In this document: one piece after another, positions 34,078 through 44,954 of the stretch
Position numbering within the stretch: the first letter of the stretch is position 1
Layout: every line of letters starts with the position of its first letter
Assembly (NCBI RefSeq): GCF_963966145.1
Contig: NC_091046.1
Span: 19,716,001 to 19,780,000, forward strand
From: Tenebrio molitor
Lineage: Eukaryota > Arthropoda > Insecta > Coleoptera > Tenebrionidae
DNA length: 64,000 nucleotides
Reading direction: 5' to 3'
Notes under the pieces: model-generated
What the model was told of the DNA's origin: nothing
What the model saw: only the letters and a program-made list of their open reading frames with translations
The model's database searches: none
Position numbers and translations under genes: made by a program

Positions 34078-34960
34078 TAGCTGCGATTTACCGCATGGTT
34101 AATTTTCTCTTTTTGCAGTTATTTTAAAATTAAAGTGTTCATACTTTAATTTAGTGTAAATAAACACATTTACATGTAAGTATTATTTTTCCAATAAAAT
34201 TTTTTTTTGTTTGACACAGAATTTGAGAAATTTCTCCTGTGTGAACGGATTTTGATAAATGTCACAATTTGTCACAAGGAAACGTCAAGTTAATTTTAAA
34301 GATTTTAAGCGATTTGGAGCCTTTAAGGGGCTCGTCGAACAAAAAAACGTTGTATTCAACTCGCTCGTGTGTAAATTGGACTTTTTTTGGCACCCAATTT
34401 TTTAATTTTTATTGACTAATGCCCAATAATCATAATAGGTAAAATACAACCTAATGGATTGGAAGCTCTGTATATCAAAAGCTCCAATTAATCAGGAACT
34501 CTGCTACAAAGGCCGCGAAAGGTGAATTAATAGGCAGGAATTTTGGGAGTCCATATTATTCGACCATTTTCGAGACCGATAAGGTTACTGTTTAGCGGCT
34601 TTTGACAAAAATAGCAAAATATTTATCCACCTCTTTTAGTTTAAAATTTATAATTTAGATTGTAAATATTTCATTAAATAAAGTTGTTTTCCTGGGTCCT
34701 TTTTTATCTTTCGAATTGGAAAATCTTTTAATATTAGGGTTTAAATTCTTTGCTTTTCAGTTTTAAAGCTTCGTAATTAATTTCAATATCAGCGGATACA
34801 GCCTATACTTCGTCCAGCGAGAGACTGGGAAATTTTAAATTGTAGACTTGTAACTCAACACTATAAAATACACTAGAATACATTAATTAGATGATAATTT
34901 CAGGGCAAAAATGTTGCTCCTTGAGGGGTATATTTCAAATTTTACGTTTGCTAAGTACTA

Positions 34961-35822
34961 CAAAGTGTCTATAAAAGAACATATATCAAGAGTCCTGTGG
35001 AATTGTGCGGCTCTATATTGTTTTTGGCCGAACTATGTCAAGCCATTGAAGCCGGCAAATTAGATGTCAAATGACAAATGTCAAATTATTAATTAAATGT
35101 TAGCGTCAATTGTGAGTTCGGCGTCTTAGTCGTTTTGCTTGTGATTTTGTCTTTATCAAAACTAAAACGTTTTTCCGTGAACTGTGAATACCAAAAACAA
35201 GTTACGAATTAGGAAGGTACGACATTTATTTTCGTACGTTCACAGTAAGTAATAAATAAGCAATCTTTTCAGTAAACCACAATGGTTTTATCGCTAGAGC
35301 AAAACACCTTCATTGTGATGTCGTATTACCGAAATGGTACCCTGCAGAATGGAGAGTGGGTTTATTCTAAATACGCTTGCAAAATTTCCAAATGATAACA
35401 TGTGGAAGCAAATTTAATTTGCTTGTGGATTGTGGATAGATTTGTGGCAACTAGAAGTATTGAAAAAGGTAAAACTGTAGGAAGACCGCCAGTGAATGAC
35501 GAAATTGTTGAAGACTTACGCCAACGAATGGAACAAAACTCAAAAAAAATCCCTCAGGAAGTTATCACTTTAGACCACTTTCCACTCTTCAGAAAATTGT
35601 TAGAAAAAAACCCAATTGAATCCTATAAAGGTTGGAGTATGGATTGCTGCCTCACCAAGAAGTTTAATTGCTTTTATTGTAAAAATCAAAGAACCTGTCA
35701 TTAATGAAGTTACATAACCTCTGTTTTTCTATTTGGTACCACAATATGCGACAAAGCGGCAAAAATCAAATATATTCGAGTTCCACAGGACTCTTCATAT
35801 ATGTTCTTTTATAGACACTCTG
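34961..35822 (+). mobile_element. Mariner family A, copy nested in another element
   Basis: The ends CAAAGTGTCTATAAAAGAAC and the inverse of CAGAGTGTCTATAAAAGAAC continue for about 40 bp (ATATATCAAGAGTCCTGTGG). TA flanks both sides (34959-34960, 35823-35824). The interior includes a transposase 5' part and then an abrupt junction, so it is internally deleted. Confidence 0.85.
35283..35570 (+). pseudogene. Mariner-type transposase N-terminus, broken
   Basis: ATG at 35283 starts MVLSLEQNTFIVMSYYRNGT and LQN, shared with the copy at 24602-25050. After a TGA the frame at 35402 continues WIVDRFVATRSIEKGKTVGR and PPVNDEIVEDLRQRMEQNSK; the GRPP block is the linker of the bipartite HTH in these transposases. 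The rest diverges. The ATG is preceded by CTTTTCAG, a 3' splice-site-like sequence, and GGAAGGTACGAC lies about 70 bp upstream. The same arrangement in copy 24602-25050 suggests a small 5'-leader intron in the original element. Confidence 0.75.
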
Positions 35823-36057
35823 TACTTTCTCTACGTAGAATTTAGTGATTTTTATGTCAACCAATCTCCCGCTGGACAAACTATACTAATTTTAATGAAA
35901 CTTAAAATGGGTTAAAATTATTATTAAATGATTTTATTTATTACATTTTAAAAAACTATTAGAACTTGTAAAAAATTAAGTATGCTGAAAGTTTGAGAAA
36001 AATAATTTTGAAATTAGCAGTGGATAAACCATTAACGCGAAGTACAGTTTATATCAT

Positions 36058-36107
36058 GTAAATCCCTATGGTTCATTCATAAAAAAAATTCACTGTATAA
36101 AAATTTA
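36058..36107. mobile_element. Right end related to the long-TIR element family D/E
   Basis: CATGTAAATCCCTATGG and then TTCACTGTATA are the inverse of the end at 21499-21545 and resemble the termini at 38129 and 57245. A matching left end was not found nearby. Confidence 0.4.
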
Positions 36108-36299
36108 CATCTGATATATCTGTCACCATTTTTTTTTCTATCGTTTGGTTTTTGCAACATCAAGAAGTCCATGGTTAGCAACGGACCTTTCTTTTTTTTA
36201 ATTTGTTATTCTAAAAAAATCTTGCCTGTCAGAAAACAGAGACGCTAACCTGTGCCGTATCTGAATTGGTTATTTTGGGCAAACTTTACCATTAAATTG

Positions 36300-37220
36300 G
36301 GATTTCCAAAGTACCATAGTCTTCAAGGGTCAAGGTATACCGTCTGTTTAGAATTACCGCGCCTTGTACCCTGCAGCTCCATTTGGAGGATCTTACGGAT
36401 ATAGGCATTAGAAGTGTATGTGTCTCTCGCATAAAATCACCGCGCCCTCACGATACGCTTTTAGGCATTGACCATCACCAGCAGTCTTGGGCACAACAGA
36501 GCGAATATTCTGGTTTCCCATTATCCTCGATAACTACCCGTTGGGTATTTTCTCTGCCAAGAGGTATATGCGGATCATGTTAGATATCGCCTCTTTACAG
36601 CAGATTTTTTATTTTGTAGAATATCTCAGTCCAACAAATTCCAACTATCTCAACAAGCTCAACTATCCCAACAACCTCATCCCTACAACCTCAACTCAAT
36701 AATCTCGATCATCTTGACGACTTACGAATCTCGCCACGACCTGCAGCAATCGCTATAACCGAGGAGCTAAGTTCACCTGCACTAGGAGGAACGGCAAGCA
36801 AATGATCAAACAGTTCCCATAATTTCAACTTTGTCACTACCCTTTTTCCAACCGCTCCTTCAGAGCAACCTTTCTGTCGCCTTTCATATTTTACTGACTA
36901 ATCATTTCGTTATACTAATAATTCTGTAAGAGCCTTGATAGCTATCAACCTCCGCGTTTGATCTATAATCATTAATTGTGCATATCAGTAATTTAACGCT
37001 TAGTAACAACTAATTCACTAATAAATCCAAGTTCGAGGACCCCCCTCTCCAACTACGTTGTTTAATTTTTTTTAACTTTATAGTAATTTAACATCATCTG
37101 GCCTAGTTTGAGTCCCTACCTGCGGAGGTACCTCATCGAACCCAGCTCTACCGCGGATGGCGCCCTAACCATCACCAAACGAGCTAGCCAAATTATGCCC
37201 TTTTGGCCAGATTGTACCGT
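36300..37220. other. GC-richer unassigned block
   Basis: Composition changes sharply from the AT-rich surroundings. A CAAC/CTC-rich stretch (TCAACAAGCTCAACTATCCC, then CAACAACCTCATCCC) and CCTGCGGAGGTACCTCATCG occur. Frames at 36383-36583 and 36487-36702 are open but show no recognisable motif. It may be an old retroelement fragment. I cannot assign it. Confidence 0.3.
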
Positions 37221-37547
37221 GGCATATTTGGTGTGTCAAAAAGGTCGGACGCCAAAGAAAGTACACAATTTAGGGTAATCATGGACCATGAAGAATTTTT
37301 TTTTGTTTGCATGTGTCAACTTTCAAAGCTGCCCTCAACAGATATCCAAAAATTCCTTTGACGAATACGTTTGAAATCCGTTTCTTCGTCAGTGTTAAAT
37401 ATGATGAAATTTGGTGCGGCGGAGTAGTTTTCTAACGAGGCAACATTGCTAACATGTCATAGCTACGAAAAAAAAACACCTTTATCAATGACATTGTGAT
37501 AGTTTTCAAATTGTTTTCAAAATGATTTTTACCGCAAATGAATATTG

Positions 37548-37743
37548 TATATTCCGTCCAACCAGAGCTTGGGAAATTTTAAATTATAGACTTGTAACCC
37601 AACACTAATTAGACCATAATTCCAGAACAAAAAATGTTACTGCTTGAAGGTAAATAAATAAATAATTTACGCTAGGTAGTAATTCATTGCGTCGAATTTA
37701 GTGATTTTTTTGTCAACCAATCTCTCGCTGGACAAACTTTAAC
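37548..37743. mobile_element. 195-bp inverted-repeat element, intact form of 34806
   Basis: The ends CCGTCCAACCAGAGCTTGG and the inverse of TTGTCCAGCGAGAGATTGG match the element at 34806. The interior (AAATTTTAAATTATAGACTT, TTAGTGATTTTTTTGTCAAC) also matches. This copy gives the empty site for the nested mariner at 34961. Confidence 0.8.
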
Positions 37744-38135
37744 ATATTCAATTCAATCTATGTCGAGTCTGTATAATGCAGTTTGTAATGATTTTGACAT
37801 TTATTACGTTTTTGGGTGTTATTTTCGAAAATCTCTTACGGTCAATTTTGTAAATAAAAGTTAGGATGAGTATCATTTAGCATTAATTTAATTTCATGTA
37901 TTATTATAGTTGTTACTAATGTAATTTTTGTCATTTTGCTCTGTAATTGGTTCTTTTAGAACAGTTGTGCAAATAAACATTATTATATGTACAGGTGTAT
38001 CTGAAATACGTGTGTTAAGTTTAACCAGTGGAAGAACTCGCCAATTTAGAAACTTTTCTCTATAACATTTTTACGAAAAACATTACAAATTGTTTTAAAA
38101 TTTGGAATAAATTAGCCATCAAAGTATACAGTGCA

Positions 38136-38139
<4 letters not shown>

Positions 38140-38189
<50 letters not shown>

Positions 38190-38925
38190 GTTGCCGGCTA
38201 ACAGGCTTGACGCCCAATTAGAAGCCCTGCCAAAAAGAAAATGATACACAAAACACAATTACAACACAACAACCATTACACAGAGAGCATCCCAACACCC
38301 AGGCTACAACTACCGAGCACTCATCTGAGTAGGATCGCCCTAATTCACGAGGAGATGGAGAAGAATTTTTTGATTTGCGAAATGCTGCAACAAAAAATAT
38401 CGATGTGGGCCTCGACACTCTGGTAATTTCGCAGCATTCGAGTGACGGGTGACTTGAGCCCGATGTCCGTGTGCCGCTGACCAATGTAGAAAACACTCCT
38501 TACCCTAGATCCCGACCGGCTAACCCTCAAGCTGATCCTCTCCAGAACGTGAGGACATTCCTGCAGCCCTCTGAACAATTTGAACAAAAAGATCACCGAA
38601 TGCTCCATGCGTCTATCAAGCAGAGACTGCAGACCAACCCCACCGAGCAGAAGACCTTGTGGACACCCACGAGGCGGATATGCACCATTCAACATGAAGA
38701 CTACATTCTTCAGGAGTCTGCGTTGCACTCGCTCCAGAAGAGAAGAGTGAACATCATATATCGGTGACCACACAAGGGAAGCATACTCGAGCCGGGATCT
38801 CACATAGGTGATGTACAGAAGCTTCAGGGTCGTGACATCAGAGAATTCCCTGCCAGCACGCAAAACAAAACCCAGTGCCCTGAAGGCAGTCCCCGCAATG
38901 GTCCGAATGTGTTGCCATAGGGAAT
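38140..38925 (-). mobile_element. 5'-truncated LINE with (ATT)n tail
   Basis: The tail is a long (ATT)n run at 38140-38190, which on the minus strand is the (AAT)n 3' end. The body codes for the end of a reverse-transcriptase polyprotein. The 5' edge lies at about 38915-38925, where the inner repeat of family D resumes (TGTTGCCATAGGG). The insertion therefore post-dates the D element. Confidence 0.8.
38345..38920 (-). pseudogene. C-terminal part of a LINE reverse-transcriptase polyprotein
   Basis: Minus-strand frame: TIAGTAFRALGFVLRAGREF, then SDVTTLKLLYITYVRSRLEY and ASLVWSPIYDVHSSLLERVQ. The LEYASxVWSPxY...LExVQRRxL order is the region after the polymerase domain in Jockey-group elements. 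The frame stays open for more than 170 codons to a stop at 38345, so decay is modest. The polymerase catalytic domain is absent because of 5' truncation. Confidence 0.8.
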
Positions 38926-39321
38926 TGCATGGTAAAACTTATATCCCCTGTTAACTTTTGTTCTGATGAAAATATTCAAACCATTTTTGGAACAAAGTTT
39001 GAAGATTTTTTAAACTATCGGATAGAAAACAATTCAATATCCTAAACTGTCGAAAAAGTTGTGAAAAAAATATTTTCTAGCGCGCCGGAATGATAGTACG
39101 TCGAGCGGTCGCCAGAATAGCGTCCCTGTCGGCTCAACCAGCACCTGACCATCTCCACTTTTGACTTTTGTCACTTTCATTTAAAAAATAGCGAGATCAC
39201 CTCGAGGCTATGATTAAATTAGCTTTTGGATGGCAGAACATCTAAACATTTATTTGTTAAAAAAAAAAACAAAATGTAAAAACGTTAACGCACAAGTAAC
39301 TCAAGAAATTAACAGAAATTG

Positions 39322-39504
39322 TCAAAGGAATTGTTCAAAGTGTTTTCCTTCGACTGCTGGACAATGTCCCAAGCGATCTTGAAAATTTCTTCGCGTGTTT
39401 TGTAAATGTCGCACTGTAATGGAATTACAAGCTTCAGTTATTCTTGCCCTTAATTTCTCCACAGTTTTTGGTTGACCCCTTATGCGTTTTTTTACTGTTG
39501 CCAT
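39322..39504 (-). pseudogene. Mariner-type transposase C-terminus (family D)
   Basis: The minus-strand frame ends KLRARITEACNSITVRHLQN and then GKHFEQFL with a stop. Arg-Ile-x-x-Ala-Cys-x-x-I and the final G-x-HFE-x-L are the usual last 50 residues of many insect mariner transposases. The first codons run into CCATAGGGAATTACATAA, which is the terminal repeat of the same family, so a deletion has joined the tail directly to an element end. In the copy at 57245 the same tail (VEEKHFEQFL) is on the plus strand. Confidence 0.7.
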
Positions 39505-39789
39505 AGGGAATTACATAATTGGATGGTAAAAATAATATCCTCTGCAGGTTTGGTGCTAATTTTTATTTTTGTAATAGATCATTAATAAGACCACGTAATG
39601 CATATTGTTTGAACAACGACAAGCAGTTTTATTTTACTAATTTTAGTCTTCAAAATTGAAATTAATGAACGTAAATAATTTGACAAAAACGTAGTAGACG
39701 ATATGGGAACAAAAATTAGATTTTATATTTTATTTTTTTATTTATTTTAATCATAGCCTCGAGGAGATCTCGCTATTTATTTTTTTTTA

Positions 39790-40480
39790 GTATACTGTGC
39801 TGGTAGTAGGTGTCTACCTGCTTGACGACGAGTCCGGTAGACACATGTTTATGGTCTAGTCCGTTTTACTTTCCACCGCGGCCGGTAGCAAATGTCAATT
39901 AATTTGTCAGATTTATTGGTTTTTATTTATATAAAAATTAAATGTACAATTACTTACATCATTGAGATGGTTTTCTAAAGCCAAGCATTACCCTTTGATC
40001 AATCCAAACAACTTTATTTCGTATTCTCCAATTGTAGAACAACTTGTACTCTGTGAAATATCTTCCCGATGATTTTTGGAGCAATAAGTTTGATCGCGGA
40101 CTATCTACCTTCTCCAAAAGGTGGTCTGGGAAGAAAACTTGACTTCTGCTTCGGTTCGGTTGTGAGAATTTATTTTATTAAAGGAAGTTAGCGCAAATGA
40201 AAGAAATCACACGATAAACTTCGACAGACTGAATTGTGATGAATCGTTTGTTATCATAGTAACAAGGCATAGCAATCTTTTTCAGAGCCAAATTTTTTTA
40301 TTTAAATTTATTTTCTTTTAAATAATTGTCTCAGTATACTAAAAAATCTTGTACGTCACACGACCGGTAGACGCATTATGGCCTCGCTAGTTTACAAGTC
40401 TCGCCCTATCGGGCTCGACCTGTAATTCACTAGCTCGTCCATAAAAACGTTACTACCGGTCTTGTAACGTAAATAGCTAT
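39790..40480. mobile_element. Insertion within the D element
   Basis: In the shorter relative at 57.7 kb, CTCGCTATTTATTTTTTAAA is continuous. Here it is split after a T run, and about 690 bp intervene. The insert opens with AGTATACTGTGCTGGTAGTA and contains AGTATAC inverted at 40335 and a large palindrome at 40335-40480. The exact edges are uncertain. Confidence 0.5.
40335..40480. repeat. Fold-back palindrome
   Basis: TTGTACGTCACACGACCGGTAG pairs imperfectly, as a whole, with CTACCGGTCTTGTAACGTAA. CTCGCTAGTTTACAAG pairs with CCTGTAATTCACTAGCTCG. The centre is GTCTCGCCCTATCGGGCTCG. Confidence 0.65.
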
Positions 40481-42540
40481 AAATGAAAGTGACAAAAGTC
40501 AAAAGTGGAGATGGTCAGGTGCTGGCTGGTTGAGCTGACAGGGACGCTATTCTGGTGGCCGCTCGACGTACCATCATTCCGGCGCGCTAGAAAATATTTT
40601 TTTCACAACTTTTTCGACAGTTTAGGATATTGAATTGTATTCTGTCCGATAGTTTAAAAAATCTTCAAATCTTGTCCAAAAATGGTTTGAATATTTTCAT
40701 CAGAACAAAAGTTAACAGGGGGTATAAGTTTTACCATGCAATTCCCTATGGCAACAGTTAAAAAAAATGCACTGTATACCCGCCTATAGGTAAGGGCGAA
40801 CATTTTCTGTTGTAATAATAGAAACGGAGCTTTGTAAAAAAGTTACATTGTTATAGAAAACAGTAAATAAGTAAAATTAAAATTCTCATGGTTACGAAAA
40901 AATGGAGACTAGTTAATTATACAGAACGATTCATTTGGTAAAAATTGAGGGGCAAAACATTTTGGAAATCTTTTGGGAATTTTGCAAAACGTCATGGAGA
41001 AAAGTTTCATAAACTGGTGAGTTCTTTCACTGGTTAAAATTAACACGCGTATTTATACCCTGTATATTTAGCTGCACCATGCCGGACAAAAAATTTTAGC
41101 CGTCATTTTCTGTACCATCAAAAAAAAATGTAATCCATACTTTATGGTCATTATGATTACCGTCTTGATTATGACTGGTATATTTTGGGTGGTAAATTTC
41201 AAAACTCGAAATTATTTTGTCATTTTCTACTCCACAGAACGTTTACCTCAGGTTAACTATGTACGACTGCTCTAATTTTGTTCATTCATGTCGGATTTTT
41301 GGAATATCTGATCTTTAAACAGTTTAAATTGATTGGCAGAACAACAATATGCATTTAAAAATGACAATACATTATGCGTTTTCCTAACGGAAGACATCCT
41401 AGTGTGAAAATTATTAGGTGTTTTGACCATTGACCATAACCATGACAACTAAATACGGTATTTTTAGTTACCTATTGCATTGCTGTCATTTTCATTTTCA
41501 CTTTCTCAGAGTCGGGGTCTATGTTATGCTATGCTGTGCTACTAAAACGCCTGTCCGTCCTTTTTGACACACCCGATATAATTGATTTCAGAACATTTAT
41601 CTTAAGAGAACCTTTCTGCTACACTTCTAAGCGTCAATATTATTCGTTAAAATTTGTTGTACATTTCACATTACTCACGACTGCTGCATTCCCAACGTAA
41701 TAAAACTATCTATTTTATAAGATAAAATATGCTGTAAGCATAATATCTTAATCAGATTGATCTGCCGACGTTAAAGTACCGGCTATTAATTTAAAAAGGC
41801 GATCGGAATATAGTTATCTGCTCACACGATATAATAATTACTTCGCATAATTATTTTAAAGAATGTTTAAACTGCTTATAATAAAATCATTACATTAATC
41901 ACCATTACACAAATTTAATTATTTATTTGTGACATTAGTATTGTTAAGCGAATATGTTAAAATTGATGAGGCCTTTTTATTAAGAAAATTCCGTATATTT
42001 TTGTGAAAACGAGAAACAAATAATATTTCTCCGATTTTATAATTTTGCAATCGACACATTGTTCGAATGCGTTTTCGATTACTTTTGGTAAAATTATTTT
42101 TTGTAAAATCGTATCAAAATGAAGTCATTTATACAGTAATTGGCGGGCGTAAATAATACCTTTTGCGCCCAAAGGCTTAAAAGAACAACAATTAATTTTA
42201 ATAGCTATTTTATTTGTTGCATCACATTGGCAACCGTCAACATAAGCTTTAAGGTGGAGTTAAATGATTTTACAAAAAATAATGTTTGCATTTCGGGCAT
42301 GAACGGCGATTTTGGCCCTTTGGCGTCTTATTTTTTATTACATTTTGTTAATTTCTTTAAAATAATTTTTAAAACGATGATTATAAAATCCGCTAAAATA
42401 AAATGTCAATTTCTTCTACAACTTCACGACTGCATTTACTTCACAGTCACATTTAATTCAAGTCCGTTACCATTAAAAGTTATCATTTCGTACTGTAACT
42501 AGGTTAATTAAAAATTATAAATTGTAGTTTTGGACATCCC

Positions 42541-43119
42541 TAAAGGGCCCCACATACTGCGTTTTTGTTCGACGGTTTTGTACGACGAACAAGTCTGTTC
42601 GAACAAAAACGACGAACACGAGTTGCACACACACTTCAGCTTTATTTAAATGTTTTAATGAGTAAATAAATATCAAGTTATATTTGTATGCAGTGGCGGC
42701 CGCATTAGCTATAAAAGCATACATTTTCCATAAATACGGAAGACTGCGAAGAGTTCTATAAATTCCAGTAAGAACTTTCTGTTAATCTGGTGAAAATCCG
42801 TCATTTTCAAACAATAATTTGCCGCGAAATACAAATCGCCAAAATCTGGTTTTATTATTTGGTACTACACCACTGCAAAAACCAACGTTTTTTAAAACTG
42901 TTCACCGCACACACTTCAGATTTGCTCGAACTGACAAGTCTGTCGAACAAGTTCGACGGACATAATCAGGGTAAACCTGATCATTTTCCTCATTTTTGTT
43001 CGCGAGCAAAAACGACGGTTTTCCAGACACACACTTCAGATTTGCATCGTTTTTGTTCGAACAGACTTGTTCGTCGAACAAAACCGTCGAACAAAAACGC
43101 AGTCTGTGGGGCCCTTTAC
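42541..43119. mobile_element. Inverted-repeat element with AAAGGGCCCC ends and sub-terminal repeats
   Basis: The left edge AAAGGGCCCCACATACTGCG then TTTTTGTTCGACGGTTTTGT matches the inverse of the right edge over about 85 bp. Inside, the word CACACACTTCAG occurs three times, twice followed by ATTTGC. Sub-terminal repeats and G/C-rich ends recall hAT-type elements, but no 8-bp duplication could be matched. The outermost flanks TTTTGGACATCCCT and AGAGATGTCCAAACT are also inverted, so an older element may surround it. Confidence 0.7.
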
Positions 43120-43219
43120 GAACATAATCACTGGGGAATTTTTCTGCAAATGTGTGAACAAGGAGAAATCTAAAAAAAACTTCAGAGATGTCCAAACTAA
43201 TTTTTGTCAAAATATGATT

Positions 43220-44940
43220 TATTACACCTAGTTACTCATGAAAATTTAATATTAGGTTGCATTTTGAGTTCGTCAGGTTCTATTCTTACGTGAAACACAC
43301 GGTAATTTATTAAATAATCGTCCTCTCTGCAGCTTGCAGCTTTGCACATACCAGGTCACAGTTTCTGTCGTTATTTATTTTGACTTATTTAATCTTTGGA
43401 TAGCAGAGAACAATTTTCTGAGTTATTTCCCAAACATATTTTTTTATTTTAATTAGATTTTTTTAATAGAATAGAATAGAATAAGATACATTCATGTTTC
43501 ATCATTTATGTTTTATTCATAATCAATAATCACCTAAAAAACTTGTGTACTCGTACATCAGATCGACGGAAATAGATTACTTTAACAACCTTGATAAATA
43601 ATCAGGTATATATTATTAGTTTACTAGAAAAATATTTATTATTTAACTGACCCTTAATCGAGATGCCATTTACTGTTTCATTACTTTACTACTTCATTAT
43701 TCTTGTTTTACGTAAAAATGTATTATAAATATAATGTACGTATATCATTTTCTACATTTTTATTTCTGTCAGCTTCACCTAATCAACGACTATTGTTCAT
43801 TTACTTAAAGATTATTACGTAAATCGATTATTATTTTAGAATATTTTTCCGAAGAATACAGTGATTATTACATAAAACATAAAATACAAATTGCAACAAT
43901 TCTGTTTACTTCATTTCGTTTCATAACAGAGGTAGCTAAGCAAAAACATGACGATGATCACCACATCCTGTTATAGTTTCCTTAAAGTGAGTAATTTAGT
44001 GGAACGTAAATCGTCGTGACCTTCGAAAAACTATGAAATCATGTCAGTAAATCATTCTTATTTTAATGTTTATGTTTTTGTAATTTAATTCAAACACCTA
44101 CAATTTTTAGTAGGTACGCGATCTTTAAAATGACGTAAGTTGTGTGCAATCATCCATATTAATGATTTACTTAGTACGTCTCCTATATTTTGCAACAAAC
44201 AAATTTAAATCTTTAATGTGGGTATGTTACTGACAGAGTAATTAGTGAAAATTTTATTATGGGTACGTTTATTCACTGTTATTCATGTCAAAATTAACTG
44301 CCAGCCTGACGTTTGGTAATAGTTCATCAACTACACTTCAACACTACAAAAGACTTTTTTCAGAATTTTAAGTAGAAATTAATGTTATGGCAAAAAAGTC
44401 ACCTTGAACTGTATTAATGCTAGCTATTACAGGTGGAAGAGGTAACTAGACCAAGGTTATGATGCACTTTCACGGTTACGATAATGGTTCATTCGGCTCT
44501 GGGAAACATCCGCACTTTTAATACGTAACATTATGCCTTGAATAATTACTATCGCGGGTAAAATCTTACGTTAGTTTTATAACTGAGAATAGTATATCTC
44601 GCTTGTCATTACATAATAATAAATTTTAGTTATTAATTATTACTGTAATTATGATCAAAAAATTAGCATCAATTAGTTCTTTTAATTTAAATAAGTTTTC
44701 TCGAATAATTTTAGCATAATTTTAGAGTGCCGGTATATTTTATAAATTGATTTATAAGATAGCCGCCAAAGTGTTGAGTCCAAAATAGGACTAATTAAAC
44801 AGAATTATATAGGTCATAATAAGCTTAGGTTAAAGTTTCGCAAATAATATAATAATAATCATTTTATGTATTTGAATATCTCATTACATTTCACATTTTA
44901 TTTTGACTAGTAATTATTGTTAAATAAAGTTGACAAAGGT
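43220..44940. other. AT-rich stretch without recognisable gene
   Basis: No supported coding or repeat feature was found, apart from a faint MITE end near 43255-43305 (CGTCAGGTTCTATTCTTACG). Confidence 0.5.
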
Positions 44941-44954
44941 AAAAATACTTATAG

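Larger units (their letters stand above)
34806..35883. mobile_element. Inverted-repeat element split by a mariner insertion
   Basis: The ends CGTCCAGCGAGAGACTGG and TTGTCCAGCGGGAGATTGG (inverse of 35859-35879) match. The same element without the insert is present at 37548-37743, about 195 bp long. Here it carries the mariner copy 34961-35822 inside. Confidence 0.8.
38129..40774 (-). mobile_element. Inner mariner-type element with terminal repeats of about 300 bp (family D)
   Basis: The ends CAGTGCATTTTTT and GTTGCCATAGGGAATTGCAT recur inverted at 40485-40774. They can be followed for about 300 bp through GCGCGCCGGAATGATAGTAC and GACCATCTCCACTTTTGACT. TA flanks it (38127-38128 and 40775-40776). 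A transposase tail (39322-39504) lies inside. The left repeat is split by the LINE at 38140-38915. A shorter relative is at 57245-57838. Confidence 0.8.
37992..41062. mobile_element. Middle element of the nested stack (family E)
   Basis: The left end CAGGTGTATCTGAAATACGT and GTGTTAAGTTTAACCAGTGG match the inverse of the right end (ACGCGTGTTAATTTTAACCA then GTGAAAGAACTC) over about 80 bp. TA flanks both ends. Part of the same family lies at 57850-58037, ending GACACACCTG. Its interior is split by the D element at 38129-40774. Confidence 0.75.
37227..41576. mobile_element. Outer element of a nested stack (4.35 kb)
   Basis: The left edge has GGTGTGTCAAAAAGGTCGGA and the right edge the inverse of GGGTGTGTCAAAAAGGACGG. 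TA lies next to both. These ends are only about 25 bp. Inside lie a 195-bp element (37548), a 3-kb element (37992-41062) and its contents. No transposase of its own was recognised. The pair of ends could in principle come from two separate copies. Confidence 0.55.

Noticed and set aside
38140..38190. (ATT)n microsatellite as an independent repeat
   Set aside because: It is better explained as the 3' tail of the minus-strand LINE directly next to it.
42140..42502. 120-codon open frame
   Set aside because: It has no recognisable motif and K/N/F/I-rich composition as expected of AT-rich non-coding DNA, with no splice or promoter support.
43440..43480. Short AATAG-type simple repeat (TAGAATAGAATAGAATAAGA)
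   Set aside because: Too short and degenerate to matter.
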